From positions 38,392,001 to 38,456,000 of the forward strand of contig JARKIP010000035.1 in NCBI GenBank assembly GCA_029990175.1: a stretch of 64,000 nt of DNA. Direction: 5' to 3'. Source of the DNA: Petunia secreta. Taxonomy: Eukaryota; Streptophyta; Magnoliopsida; Solanales; Solanaceae. The notes under the pieces are model-generated. The model was not told where the DNA came from. It made no database searches and worked only from the letters and a program-made list of their open reading frames with translations. The translations under genes and the position numbers were made by a program. Positions 42,652 to 53,871 of the stretch are shown here, piece by piece. Position 1 is the first letter of the stretch. Each line of letters begins with the position of its first letter.

Positions 42652-44422
42652 ATGAAGCAAGCAATGACTGATTTGATTGATAATCAGACTGGTATCCCTG
42701 CATCATCGAATGAGCAAGCAGTTGTTGTTCCTGATGAACAAATTGCTAGAATGGCTAAGCAGAATGAATGTATGCAAGCTGAACTAGAGAGAATGAAAGG
42801 GTCGAGCCACAGAAATGCGCCAGCCATGCTATCAACTCTAAATACCTATGTTGAAACTGCTAATCCAAGCACGCCTGTAAATTCAAGTGTCATTCATATG
42901 CTCGCACCAGTTAACAATATCCCAAATGCATTCATTAACCATAACAACTTGCCTCGCTATCAATATTTACATGCCAAAGATACTCCTCGTCATCCACAAT
43001 CCAAAGCACCCATTTCTGTGGCTGTTGTTCCTCAAAACGCCAATGATCCAAGGAAAGGATATCCCGAAGCCCAGTACTATGAGCATGACCCCAGTGGTAA
43101 GAACATGAATTTCACTAACTATGTGCCACAAAGTTAAGTGCCCGAAACTGTGGAAAAGCGGGGAAGGACAATTGAGCAAGAGGAGATAATCCAAACAATG
43201 AAAATCATGCAGCAATCCATCAAGGATTTGCAAGTGTCTAGAGGACGTCAAAGCGTTTCCTACCGCAATCTTTATCTATACCCTGACGTTACTCTTCCTC
43301 CCGGATTTAAAGTGCCAAAATTTGATATGTATGATGGTCATAGTGACCCATTTGTTCATTTGACCAAATATATCAACCGAATGAGGGTTGCGGGAGGTAA
43401 AAAAGAACTACTGATGGCCTTCTTCAGTATAGTCTGGAAGGTATTGCTGCTGAATAGTTTGCAAGACAGGATATAAGCAAGTGGCGCGAGTTTGATGCCA
43501 TAGCCAATGATTTGAATACAATGTTGCGATGGTCCCTGACCTCATAACCTTGGCCAATCTGAAGAAGAAACCAACAGAAACCTTTAGGGAATACGCACTG
43601 AGATGGCGTGAACAGGCTGCAAGGGTGCAACCTCTAATGACTGAGGAAGACATGGTAAAGTACTTCATCCGAGCCCAAGATGATTCTTATTACATGCACT
43701 TGCTCCCTATGATGGGTAAACCATATTCTGAACTTCTTGTGATAGGAGAAATGGTTGAAGAAGGTGTTAAAACTGGGCGAATTGTAAGCTTTGCCACGAT
43801 GAAGGCAACCGCCCAAAATGCTCAAGCTGGCACAAGTAATTTTGATAAGGAAGACGAATTTGAAATTGATATGGTTGACATCAACCAAAGGCCAAATAAG
43901 AAGCCAACCTTCAGAAACTCACTAAACCAGCCCACTCACCAAAGCACACTATACTCAACTTACCCAAGTCAATATCAAATTCCACCTGCTCCATATCCCG
44001 TCTATAATACTCAACCCAATTACCATCAATCTAGAATACCCGCTTATCAGCCTTATTCACAACCGCAAGCATACAAATATCCGCAACAATATCTGCCACC
44101 TGTGGCCCGCCAGTCTAAACCATCAGGATCGCATCCCAAATATTAGAAGAAGCAGCGTCGAAAATTCACATCTTTAGGTGAACCACATGCTCAATTGTAT
44201 GAAAGATTAAAAGATGTGGGAGTGCTAGAAGCATTATCAGGAAATGGTACATTTGACCCTCCCCCACAATCGGTTGATGGAACCAAATATTGTGCTTACC
44301 ATGCAGAATTATTCAAGCACAACACTAACGAATGTGTTGCTCTTAAACACAAGATCCAAGATTTAATTGAAGATGGATCAATCCAGATGAGAGAACCAAT
44401 GCCCGGAGATTTAATAGCATGA
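42652..44422 (+). pseudogene. gag: Ogre-type gag of element H, decayed
   Basis: ATG 42652 (MKQAMTDLIDNQTGIPASS) with a coiled N-terminus, TAA at 43135, then the capsid core (PPGFKVPKFDMYDGHSDPF) to 43476. It is frameshifted, then continues from about 43529 (LITLANLKKKPTETFREYALR; TEEDMVKYFIRAQDDSYY), a Pro/Gln/Tyr-rich stretch and TAG at 44144. A last piece to 44422 has CAYH...HNTNECVALKHKIQDLI, a degenerate zinc-knuckle-like motif usual at the end of Ogre gag. No pol follows. The protein would form particles and may once have aided packaging by a helper element. Confidence 0.85.
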
Positions 44423-45333
44423 CTGTTGTTGAAAATTGTCTCATTTGCAAGAAGGCTCTCTCTCTCTTAGAGTCTGGCCAAAATTTATCAATCCAAGTAC
44501 AATCAAGATAGCTTACAAGCGGCACAAGCAAGTGTCTTTCTCATTTATGTAATTTTAATTGTAATGCGAACTACGCGTAACCTGATTTCCAGGGCTGAGA
44601 TACGTAAGCAACTCACATAGAGCTTGGTTACACTAGCATAAGAATCCCCTATTTGCGCTTTTATATAATTTTGAACTACTTTTGATCTGATTCCTGAAAT
44701 GGCAACAGGATAAGTAAGCAATCCACATTGGATTCGATCAGATTTTATAATGCTTTAGGTTTGTTTATCTTTGATGATGTAATTCCGAACTATGCATCTG
44801 GGCAGATGTGTAGGCATTTCAATTCGGATTCGGCTTCGCACTTAGATTGCCATATTCCCCAAAACTTAATGTAAGCAGAACTACGCACAGTCTGATTCCC
44901 GTGGAGGGATACGTAGGCGCTCTAAATGGGCTCGACTTTATAATATTAAAATTTCCAGTTTCCCTTAAGGCAAGCAACTGGGGCAAATTTTGCAAGGCAA
45001 GTTGAAGATTTGAAAGATCATAACTGGGGCAGATTTTGCAAAAAGCCGTATTGCTTGACAAAGAGTTTGTTGGCCAAGTCTTAAAAGACGGATCGCAAAT
45101 CTAGACAACGGGAGAAGAAGGAAGCAGTTGAAGAATGAAGGCTCGAGTCAGCATGAATCAAATGCTCCCCCCTCCCTCCCAAAACTAACAATTTTTCTTT
45201 GAGAGCAGGGACATTAAGATCCGCAAAGGAGGATAACCATCTTAGCAAGTCAATCTCTAAGATTCTCATCGCTTGGATTGCAATAATATTTGGATAAAGC
45301 TCGTGCTTCATGACTCGATGCTTTTCCACTTTG
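44423..45333 (+). other. 3' region of H with CTACG…CGTAG motif repeats
   Basis: Non-coding. A motif of the form GAACTACG-n-CTGATTYC-n-GATACGTAGGCA recurs at 44568-44610, 44673-44722, 44787-44816 and 44878-44919, and beyond element F at 57732-57776. ACTGGGGCA words recur at 44967, 45021 and 57558. I recall similar repeats in Ogre/Tat 3' regions. Confidence 0.6.
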
Positions 45334-45775
45334 CCGAAAGGCGGCATTTCTATTTCCCATAACTCTTGCAATTTGTTAAGCATATTTGTTCATTTCTCTT
45401 TCACTTTATGAGAACGCTTACTAAAGTTCTATTTTTGATTTTCAGATATTGCCAATCCTAAGGGGTTCACTTTGTTTTATAATGAAGACCATTCCTCCGT
45501 GGAAGAGTTCAGAGAGTATAACGTATTCACATTCTCACACTTTCGAAAGGCGTCTTTATATTTCAAGCTTTCGAGAAGCGTCTTTATGTTCACGCTTTTG
45601 ATAAGCATATTTGTTGCCCCGGAGGCGTATTTATGTCACCTCGAAGGTGTTAGTTATTTGAATGCCTCTAAGGCGTAATTTTGTTGCCCCGGAGGCGTAT
45701 TTATGTCACCTCGAAGGTGTTAGTTATTTGAATGCCTCTAAGGCGTAATTTTGTTGCCCCGGAGGCGTGTTTATG
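45334..45775 (+). repeat. Hairpin array of H, left part
   Basis: Short stem-loops followed by T-rich tails: GCC-GAAA-GGC (45334), CTTTCGAAAG (45540), GCTT-TCGAG-AAGC (45567) and GCTT-TTGAT-AAGC (45594). Then come 70-bp tandem units from 45613 (also 45683 and a partial one at 45753), each with GCC-CCGGA-GGC, CACCT-CGA-AGGTG and GCCT-CTA-AGGC. Element F interrupts the third unit at 45775. Tails resemble GCGTATTTA. Confidence 0.8.
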
Positions 45776-48646
45776 TGTCACGACCCAATTTCCAAGGGCT
45801 CGTGATAGCACCTAAACAACATTAGCCTAGGCGAACCAATGAAACAAGATGCGGAAAAGAACAATAATGTGAAAAGATCATAAATGGATATATAAATATA
45901 AAAGGGTGAAGTCCAAAAGAATATATCCACAAAAGAATTGGAGCATTCTAAGAGTGACTCAATAAAGTATGAATATACACCAAAGAAATCTGAGTCCTAT
46001 CTCTAAGTGACTCCGGCGGTATGCCACCACGGTCTGTGCGGTCGGCTCACCTCAATCAAAAGTCTCAGAAGCCTCGGGAACCGCTAACGTCCGGGCTGCT
46101 GACTGGATGAAGGACCTGCGCACGTAGCAGAGTAAGTTATGAGCCGAAGCCCAGTAAGATCACCGACAGGCCCGCTAAGGTACCCTTGCGGGACAAGTCG
46201 CTACATGCATCATAAGCAACAACATACTATAGTAATCATACAATAAAGTAGTGAAATCACAAATAGATGTAACACATTCCATACACACAAGTAGTAACCA
46301 GAAGTCTCAAGGATTATGCCCATCCAACGTAAGGCATAGGTCAACTCAGCGGCGGTTTGGAGGTCCAATCTCTACTCCCGTGCCGACTAACCTAGACCTA
46401 CGATGGACTAGCAACACCACTACTAAGTATCAACCATATACCATGACCCGAAGTCACTATCACAATCATGAATAAGTAGATCAACGACCCGTAGTCGTTG
46501 GCTCATCTCAAATCTGTCTACGATCGCACCACACCCCCTGTCAAGTGCGTCGTATCTCAATAAATCAAGTGACCACACCACACCCCCTGTCAAGTGTGTC
46601 ACATCTCAAAGATCAAGTGTCCACACCACACCCCCTGTCAAGTGTGACACATCTCATAGTATAGGCGACACCACACCCCCTGTCAAGTGTCCCTCTAACA
46701 GTATTAATATCCACGACATTAATAACAATAACAGAAATAATAACAGAAATATTAATAACGATAATATTTCACAGTCACCATAACCCAGGTTGGTTATGCT
46801 AGCTGAACGTAAGGCGAAGGTTAACCCGACCACAGTTTGGGGGTACAATCCCTACTCCCATGTCGTCCAACCCAAGGTTACGTATAGACAGCACTACCCA
46901 ACCCGGCACGTGAACAAATCAAGTACCAATATCAGACAAAAGCCGGCAAAATCCTCGGCAAGACATTTATCATGACATGCCGGCAACATCCTCGGCCATG
47001 TCCCAAGTTCTTGCTATCTAAGCATGGCGTAGCAAGCGTTACTACGATATAAATTTAAGCTACCTCGACGTAGCGTTTAGACCGGCACATACCTCGATCG
47101 AGTCACAATCTCGCTATTTATAACAAACAATAATAGCAAGTAATTCACATCATTAATCCTAACCATTGTTATGTATATATATGCGTACATGAAGCATACT
47201 AGCATGAAGGAAGAGTCCATAAGCACAATAGAGGTCAAGTCTCACTTACCTCGAAATTCGGGCTCAAATGCCGGGAAGAATCTCCTTTCCCGCTCGTCTT
47301 GTCCGCGAAGGACTCTCCACTAGGTCTATTAAGACAAGATATAGCACATATGAGTGCTCAATTATAGCTATTTAAGCCTATAGGCATCCTAGGGTAAAAA
47401 TTACCAAAATGCCCCCGGGTAGGGCCGAGCCCTAAATTTACAAAATGTACTTTTCCGGACTCCCCACGCTCCCGTGAGTCCAAAAGTACACTTAGATTCC
47501 ACATGCGAGCCTTGCTCGATGTCTTTCCCCAATTCTTAAGAATCTAGGGTTCTAACCCATTTCCAAGAATCAACCCGTTGATTCTTGTGTTAATCAACAT
47601 AAAGATGGATTGAAAGGGCTTACCTTAAGTGTAAGTATGATTGGGTCTTCAAGAAATACATAAGTATGATTGGGTCTTCAAGAAATACCCAAAAATCGCC
47701 TCAAGAGCTCACCAAATGATTTTTATAAGTTATGAACCGAAATGGCCCGAAATGGCCTTTTTATAGCAGTTTTTTTTTTTTTTTTTTTGCTTCTGTGACA
47801 GCTTCTTTTGAAAAAATCATAACTTTTGATAGGAATGTCCAAATGACCTGAAACTGGTGCCATTAGAACCACAACTCAAAGGGCAACAACTTTCATGTTT
47901 TGGGTGTTTCCTAATTTCTTACGGATTGGCCGGAAAATCAGCTTTTATTCGGCTATTTGCGCCAAAACAGAACAGAAAAGTCGCACCAGATTTTCTACTG
48001 TTTTAGGGGCAAAACGGGACCCTACGAAGCTCAGAATGATCCCAAATTTTGCACACAAGTCATAAAATACTTGGGTGACATGCTCGTCAAGACGGAACTC
48101 AATTCGGACCTCCAGAACTCAAAAAGTGGGTCCCACGGCAAAGGTTCAATTTTCGACTTTCGCCAAAATAGCGAAATTTAACCAAACGACCTCGGAATCT
48201 AATTCCGAAAGTTGCTACAAGTCACAAATGACTATACGAACCTAACGGAACTTTCGGATCACTCATCGGAGCTCATTTGCTCAAATCGAGCTCGGAAACC
48301 TCTTTTAACTCTTTTAAACTTCCGAAACGGGGACTTTATCAAAAGTCCTATCAAACGAGGTCCGTTTTTAATTTTGAAGGTTGCTACATATCATAAATGA
48401 CGAGACGGACCTAACGGTGAGCTCGGATTTTCCATCGGGGTTTGTTTGCTCAAAACGACCTATCGAAACCCCAAATTCCTTTCCGGAATTTCATAAACGG
48501 ATCCTTTTCTCGAAAACCTATCAAACGGACTCCGTTTCGACTCAGATTTCACAGACGGGTCATAAATGACCTAACGGAGCTTTTGGGACTGTCGACACGC
48601 AAATCGAGGTCCTGGATCCCGTAACGACTATTTGAGGGTCGTTACA
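45776..48646 (-). repeat. 3' LTR of element F
   Basis: Plus-strand ends TGTCACGACCC and GTCGTTACA. Contains a tandem block with CCACACCCCCTGTCAAGTG (four copies, 46526-46692), a T-run at 47769-47789 and a TATA box just left of it. Compared with the other LTR it has a 12-base extra segment near 48257. Confidence 0.95.
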
Positions 48647-48662
48647 TTCTCCCCCACTTAGA
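48647..48662 (-). promoter_or_regulatory. Polypurine tract of F
   Basis: TTCTCCCCCACTTAGA on the plus strand, i.e. AAGTGGGGGAGAA in element orientation, immediately before the 3' LTR. Confidence 0.85.
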
Positions 48663-48771
48663 CTCTCGGCCGTCCTCGGACGAGCCTAAGTCTAAGGTAG
48701 GATCCACACACTAGCCACGGAGCTGGCACGGATTTCGAGGACCCCTCGGTACCACCCGAAATCAATAAAAC

Positions 48772-50270
48772 TTAAAAATACAAATTCAGGCTTAGAAAAT
48801 ACAAGGATTTCATACCTGAATCATCGAACAAGCGCGGATGCCTCTCACGCATCTCGGACTCAAGCTCCCAAGTAGCCTCGGCAATGGAGTGATGCCCCCA
48901 CTGAACTCTCACAAGCGGGATCACCTTCGATCTCATCTTACGGACCTCTCTAGCCACAATAGCAATAGGCTCCTCCGAATAAGCTAAGTCGCCATCTACC
49001 TCCACGTGAACATACTTCCGGAGCATGGACACATGGAACACCGGATGAACAGACAGAGAGGGAGGCAAAGCCAGTCTATAAGCAACGGCGCCAACGCGCT
49101 CCAATATCTCAAAAGGCCCAATGAACCTAGGACTGAGCTTGCCTTTCTTCCCAAATCTCATAACACCCTTCATGGGCGACACTCTGAGGAATACCCGGTC
49201 CCCAACCATGAACTCAAGATCCCTCCGCCTCCGATCTGCATACGATATCTGCCGGCTTTGAGCCGTGCGGAGTCGATCCTGAATAACCCGGACCTTATCT
49301 AAGGTCTGCTGCACCAAATTGGGCCCCAATACCTGGACCTCACCAGACTCGAGCCAACCGATAGGCGAGCGACATCTCCGACCATACAATGCCTCAAACG
49401 GAGCCATCTGGATAGAAGCCTGATAGCTATTATTATACGCAAACTCTGCTAGCGGCAAATGGCTATCCCAATGGCCTCCAAAATCAATAGCACACGCCCT
49501 CAACATATCCTCGAGGATCTGAATGGTCCGCTCAGACTGGCCATCAGTCTGCGGGTGAAATGCAGTGCTGAGATCGACCCGAGTACCCAGCTCTCTCTGA
49601 AAAGATCTCCAAAACTGAGCTGTGAACTGAGCACCTCGGTCAGAAATGATAGAAACAGGAGCACCATGCAATCTCACAATCTGCTCAATGAAGATACGAG
49701 CCAGACGCTCCGAGGTATAAGTAGTCCTCACTGGAATGAAGTGAGCCGACTTCGTCAGTCGATCAACTACTACCCACACCGAATCATGCTTACCCACGGT
49801 CAGCGGCAAACCAACTACGAAATCCATAGTGATCTGCTCCCACTTCCACTCGGGAATGGGCATAGACTGGGTCACCCCGGCTGGCCTCCGGTGCTCATAC
49901 TTCACCTGCTGGCAATTTAAACACCGAGATACATAATCAGCAACATCCCTCTTCATCCCTTTCCACCAATACAGCTCTCGAAGATCATGATACATCTTCG
50001 CAGTACCCGGATGAATGGAATATCTCAAACTGTGAGCCTCTGCCAAAATCATCTGCCTCAGCTCCACAATGGCTGGAACACATACCCGGCCGTTAAGCCG
50101 CAAAGCACCATCATCACCAATCACGAACGAGGACACTCCCCCACTCAGGACCCTGTCCCAGAGATCTCTCAGATAAGGATCCTCGAACTGCCTTTCCCGA
50201 ATCTGGGAAGCTAAAGACGACTGAGACCCCACATATGCAAGCACCCGGCCTGGAACAGAATCATCAAACC
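48772..50270 (-). CDS. pol: F integrase with chromodomain
   Basis: The frame in track with VRFDDSVPGRVLAYVG... holds the zinc domain (AEAHSLRYSIHPG...CLNCQQVKYEH) and catalytic core (TMDFVVGLPLTVGKHDS; IISDRGAQFTAQFWRSF; FHPQTDGQSERTIQILE; all three acidic residues visible). The C-terminal domain is GDRVFLRVSPMKGVMRFG...LSVHPVFHVSMLRKY. A chromodomain-like end follows (EEPIAIVAREVRKMRSK; VRVQWGHHSIAEATWELE). In chromoviruses this end guides insertion to modified chromatin. It stops at 48772. It is separated from RT by a one-base loss near 50275 and is otherwise intact. Confidence 0.92.
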
Positions 50271-52322
50271 GAACCCACTAATGGACAAAGCCTGCAACTC
50301 ACGGGCCAACGGCCTCATATCAGCATCAAGATAGGCGAGGCTACCCATGGACTTCCTACTCAAGGCATCGGCTACAACATTAGCCTTTCCGGGATGATAC
50401 CGGATAGAAAGATCATAATCCTTCAGCAGCTCTAACCAGCGGCGCTGTCTCCCGTTCAAGTCCTTCTGAGTGAACAAGTACTGGAGACTCTTATGATCGG
50501 TGAATATCTCACATGGCTCGCCATAAAGATAGTGCCTCCACAACTTCAGTGCAAACACGACAGCTAACAGCTCCAAATCATGGACAGGATAATTCTTCTC
50601 ATGGACCTTCAGCTGTCTCGAGGCATAAGCTATCACCTTACCCTCCTGCGTCAGAACGCTACCCAGGCCAACACCCGAAGCATCACAATATACGGTGAAT
50701 CCCCCGGATCCACTAGGCAAGGCCAACACTGGCGCTGAAGTCAACAGAGTCTTAAGCTTCTGAAAGCTAGACTCACAGGCATCGAACCACAGGAAAGGAA
50801 CATTCTTCTGGGTCAACTTCGTCAGAGGTGCTGAAATAGAAGAAAACCCCTCGACGAACCGCCGATAATAACCTGCCAAGCCTAAGAAACTCCGAATCTC
50901 TGTAGGAGAAGTAGGCCTAGGCCAACTCTGAACGGCCTCTATCTTCTTCGGATCAACGCACACCCCATCCTTGGTCACCACGTGACCTAGGAATGATACA
51001 GAACTGAGCCAAAATTCACACTTGGAGAATTTGGCATACAACTGCTGATCCCTCAGAGTCCGAAGAACAACTCTCAAATGCTGCTCATGCTCCTCCCTGC
51101 TCCTCGAATAAACCAAGATATCATCGATAAACACAATGATGAAGGAGTCAAGGTAGGCCTTGAACACTCGGTTCATCAGATCCATGAAAGCAGCTGGGGC
51201 ATTCGTAAGCCCGAAAGACATCACCAGAAACTCATAGTGGCCATATCGGGTACGAAAAGCAGTCTTGGAAACGTCCTCGGACCGAATCCTCAACTGATGA
51301 TACCCCGACCTCAAATCAATCTTCGAGAAGAAGGTAGCACCCTGAAGCTGATCAAACAAATCATCAATACGCGGCAAAGGATACCTATTCTTGATAGTAA
51401 CCTTATTCAGCTGCCGGTAATCAATACACATCCGCATAAAGCCATCCTTCTTCTTCACAAATAATACCGGGGCACCCCATGGAGACACACTGGGCCTAAT
51501 GAAGCCCTTATCGAGCAAATCCTGAATGTGCTCCTTCAGCTCCCTCAACTCAACAGGAGCCATACGATACGGGGGAATAGATTTAGGTTGAGTGCCTGGC
51601 AATAGATCAATGCAAAACTCTATCTCCCGCATAGGCGGCAAACCCGGCAAATCATCAGGAAACACATCCGGATACTCACAAACAACCGAAACTCTATCAA
51701 GGGATAACTCCTCTGCCCAGACATCCCGAACTGAAGCAATATATCCCTCGCACCCACTAGATATCATCCTCTGCGCCTCCAAGAAAGAAATGATCCTACT
51801 CTTCGGAGAAGGCCTGGAACCTCTCCATACAACCCGAGACTCACCCTCTGCCCCAATCGTCACGGACTTGGCATGGCAATCCAAAGTCGCATGACAGGAA
51901 GCCAGCCAATCTATGCCCATAATGACATCGAAATCAGACATATCGAGCAGCATCAGGTCCACTAAGGACTCTACACCACAGATGGAGATCATACACTGCC
52001 GATAACCCCTATCTACACATATAGAAGACCCGACAGGGGTGGCAACCATAAAGGGATCATCTAAGAAGACCAGATCCCTGCCCAAGCAAGGGGCAAATCC
52101 CGGCGACACATACGAATAGGTAGAACCCGGATCAATAAGAGCATAAGCATCGCGGCCACAGACAGAAATAATACCTGTGATGACATCATTGGATGCCTCA
52201 GCATCCTGACGAGTCATAGCATAGACCTGCGCCGAGCCTCCTGAACCCAGAGCTCTCTGAGACTGCTGTCTAGGAGGAATCTGAGAAACGGGCCTGGCGG
52301 CCTGAGGACCAGATGGTACCAT
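50271..52322 (-). CDS. pol: F protease, reverse transcriptase and RNase H
   Basis: Continuous with gag in frame. Protease: ALIDPGSTYSYVS (the DPG form usual in this group) and DVIMGIDWLASC. RT: VLFVKKKDGFMRMCIDYRQLN, the catalytic IIVFIDDILVYSRS, then FLGHVVTKDGV. RNase H: VYCDASGVGLGSVL, YPVHDLELLAVVFALKLW, IFTDHKSLQYLF. Ends by frameshift near 50275 into about 20 nonsense residues. Provides processing, copying and RNA removal. Domains show no missing key residues. Confidence 0.93.
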
Positions 52323-53663
52323 AGCTGCGGATCCCTGGCGACCTGATGAAACATAAGGGCAACTCCTGACATAGTGCTCTGGAGACCCACACTCAAAACA
52401 TCCATCACCTCTACCTCCTCTACCGCCTCTACCACCTCTGCCATGACCACCTCCAGACGAACACCTCCCATGATGCCTCTGATGGCACCTCCCGCACTGC
52501 GGCGGACCAGACTGCGAAGAGCCACCCCGCCTCTAGGATGACTGAGGCCTCGGGGTCTGTGAAGAAAAATCCTGGGCAGGCAAAGCAGCAGACTGGGGCC
52601 TAGACTGAGAACGGCCCTGATGACCCTGACCCCTCTGAGCGGATCCACTGTACCCACCAGACTGACGCGATCTCTTGGCCGCCCTCTCCGCGTCAGCCCT
52701 GGCGAAGATATCCTCCATCCGCCGCGCCACATCAACTATCTCAAAATATGACTTGTTGCCCATATCAGGGGCAACAGCTACCTGCAAGCGGGGATGAAGA
52801 CCCTCAACAAACCGGAGGACCTTGTCCCTCTACTGAGCCACCATAGCCGGCGCAAACTAAGACAACCACAAGAACCTGGTGTCATACTCTGAAACAGACA
52901 GGTTTCCCTGCCTCAACCCCTCAAACTCGCGCCTCTGAGCATCGTGCTGACTCTGGGGCACGAACCTGCTCATGAACATAGACACGAACTCAGCCCAAGA
53001 CAAAGGAGGGAGGTCACTAGACCTCTGCCGCATCATGGAGACCTACCATGTCTCTGCATCTCCCGATAATCTGAAAGAAGCACACTGCACCCCTAAGGTG
53101 TCTCTAGTACCAAGAACTGTCAAAATCTTCTCACACTTCTGAATGTACCTCTGGGCAGTACATGTAGCTGAGGTACCGTCGAACTCTGGAGGCTGAAGCT
53201 TCATGAATGACTCTATCCTCTTGGCAACCTCCTCAGTGCCCATAGGAGGAGTAGAAATAATAGGACCTGCCTGAGGAGCAGAAGCAGAAGGCTGGGCAAT
53301 ATGATCAGGAGCAGCCTCAGAAGTAGGCGTGCTCATAACAGGTGTGGTCGGCTGAGGAGCCGAAACAGGAGCTGCAACATCATCTCTGACAGGGACCTGA
53401 TGGCTAGACAAGGCCATCAGTCTCATATACTCCTCTGAAGAGATCACAACGGTGCCTGGCACAACAGCAGGCACAGGGGGAATAGATGCTGACAGAGTCG
53501 CTGCGGACACCGCAGGGATAGCTGTGTCCTGCCTAGTGGCTGACGGGCGACCTGCCTGAGTCTTCTTAGCAGCTGGCGGCTGCGTAGGTGCTGATAGCTC
53601 TCCCGCAGACGCGGGTGTAGAAGATGCAGCCCTCCTGGCTGAGGATGCTCGCGTCCTCGCCAT
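52323..53663 (-). pseudogene. gag: F gag with four in-frame TAG stops
   Basis: Starts MARTRASSARRAASSTPA at ATG 53663. Pro/Ala-rich N-terminus, capsid core (SFMKLQPPEFDGTS; YIQKCEKILTVLGTRD; QSQHDAQRREFEGLRQ; VAVAPDMGNKSYFEIVD), Arg/Gly/Ser-rich region and zinc knuckle CFECGSPEHYVRSC near 52400-52360. TAG codons at 53043-53045, 52857-52859, 52830-52832 and 52533-52535. By family resemblance these replace one Trp and probably three Gln codons. No frameshift, so these point changes alone silence gag. Confidence 0.88.
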
Positions 53664-53856
53664 CTGATACAATACACGAAAAAGGGTCAGCACCTATATA
53701 AGCTACTCAGCACGAATAGAGATGAAACGAAGGGAAAACATTTCCTAACATGCCCTTGTAGCCTCTCGGTCATAAGTATGGTCGACAACATACCCATAAG
53801 CAAGACTCTACTCAGACACTGCTCCAAGACTCCTAGGACTCGAATTAGAACCTAGG

Positions 53857-53868
53857 GCTCTGATACCA
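53857..53868 (-). other. Primer-binding site of F (initiator tRNA-Met type)
   Basis: GCTCTGATACCA on the plus strand, three bases from the 5' LTR. Confidence 0.88.
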
Positions 53869-53871
53869 AAC

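Noticed and set aside
46524..46692. CCACACCCCC tandem block as telomeric or centromeric satellite
   Set aside because: It is short, lies inside LTR F, recurs at the same place in the other LTR, and does not match the plant telomere repeat.
49006..51894. Plus-strand open frames inside F pol as genes
   Set aside because: They are antisense shadows of the conserved reverse-strand pol frame.
15797..53663. TAG stops as programmed readthrough or recoding
   Set aside because: Their positions differ between elements, do not lie at a consistent gag-pol border, and B and F each have several; point mutation is simpler.
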